64,000 nucleotides of DNA from Parietichytrium sp. I65-24A. Its lineage: Eukaryota > Sar > Bigyra > Thraustochytrida > Thraustochytriidae. The notes under the pieces are model-generated. The model saw nothing but the letters and a program-made list of their open reading frames with translations, was not told the origin of the DNA and did no database searches. The stretch covers positions 1 to 64,000 of the forward strand of contig BLSF01000043.1 in NCBI GenBank assembly GCA_012862575.1, read 5' to 3'. The stretch's first letter is position 1. Each line of letters opens with the position of its first letter. Of this stretch, positions 63,784 to 64,000 are shown in pieces. The position numbers were made by a program, and so were the translations under genes.

Positions 63784-64000
63784 ACGTCTCCTGCATCGGT
63801 TCCTGTTGCAATTGTTTGTATTGTTTGTATTGTTCGTATTGTTTGGGTTGTTTGTATTGTTTGTATTACATGGTATTACATGGTATTATTATGTATTACA
63901 TGGTATTACATGGTATTACATGGTATTACATGGTATTACATGGTATTACATATTTCAATACGTTCTTGTAATGTAATGTAATACAATGTAATAAATGTAT
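63784..64000. repeat. Simple tandem repeats at the window end (5' flank of katanin)
   Basis: 63811-63868 is a run of TTGTTTGTA-type 9- to 12-mers. 63868-63950 holds about eight ACATGGTATT decamers, one of them altered to TATTATTATG. The rest is ATGTAATG-rich. Both runs lie just upstream of the katanin ATG. Confidence 0.9.

Overview
This is a nuclear eukaryotic window, probably from a heterotrophic stramenopile protist (a thraustochytrid/labyrinthulomycete-like organism is my best guess; the species cannot be proved from the sequence). The clues are: long, almost intron-free ORFs on both strands; one clear spliceosomal intron (GTAAGT...TAG) in a sterol glucosyltransferase; purely eukaryotic protein families (katanin p80, snurportin-1, HECT ligase, IQ-motif protein, a giant DUF3638-type protein); secreted proteins with PT-rich linkers typical of stramenopiles; and repeat-rich intergenic DNA without bacterial-style operons.

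Layout. 1-1.35 kb: a foldback (MITE-like) element and a decayed coding relic. 1.35-4.43 kb (-): PH + AIG1-like GTPase with three C-terminal repeats. 4.6-5.6 kb: tandem repeats and a hairpin minisatellite. 6.1-9.4 kb (+): RCC1-like/HECT ubiquitin ligase. 10.0-12.2 kb (-): a protein with Mind-bomb-like SH3 repeats, a zinc finger and two TIR domains. These two convergent genes each have the same ~135 bp element about 245 bp before the ATG, so the pair is bracketed by inverted copies. 14.9-16.2 kb (-): two-TM protein with weak P2X resemblance. 17.1-22.9 kb (-): four tandem secreted cysteine-rich, hevein-like paralogues, bracketed by another inverted repeat. 24.6-25.4 kb (-): secreted Cys module + PT linker + CBM1-like protein. 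26.8-29.1 kb (-): two-exon sterol glucosyltransferase. 30.8-31.4 kb: broken Tc1/IS630-like transposase. 31.7-32.6 kb (-): unknown helical protein. 34.4-38.6 kb (-): large IQ-motif protein. 39.5-51.4 kb (-): giant (~3977 aa) DUF3638/DUF3645-type protein with RanBP2-type zinc fingers, UBA-like and EF-hand segments and an SF2/SecA-like ATPase core. 52.5-55.1 kb (-): large secreted Cys-rich protein. 55.1-59.8 kb: gene-poor, microsatellites. 59.8-61.2 kb (+): snurportin-1. 61.3-63.8 kb (-): katanin p80.

Themes. Ubiquitin-related proteins (HECT ligase, giant DUF3638 protein), possible innate-immunity-type signalling (TIR pair, AIG1-like GTPase), and secreted carbohydrate-binding/cysteine-rich proteins at the cell surface share the window, but they are separately transcribed and nothing shows a common operon-like unit. 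The best leads are the shared upstream element with its HECT/TIR gene pair, the active/degenerate double TIR architecture, the SF2-like core of the giant protein, and the recently duplicated hevein-like array.
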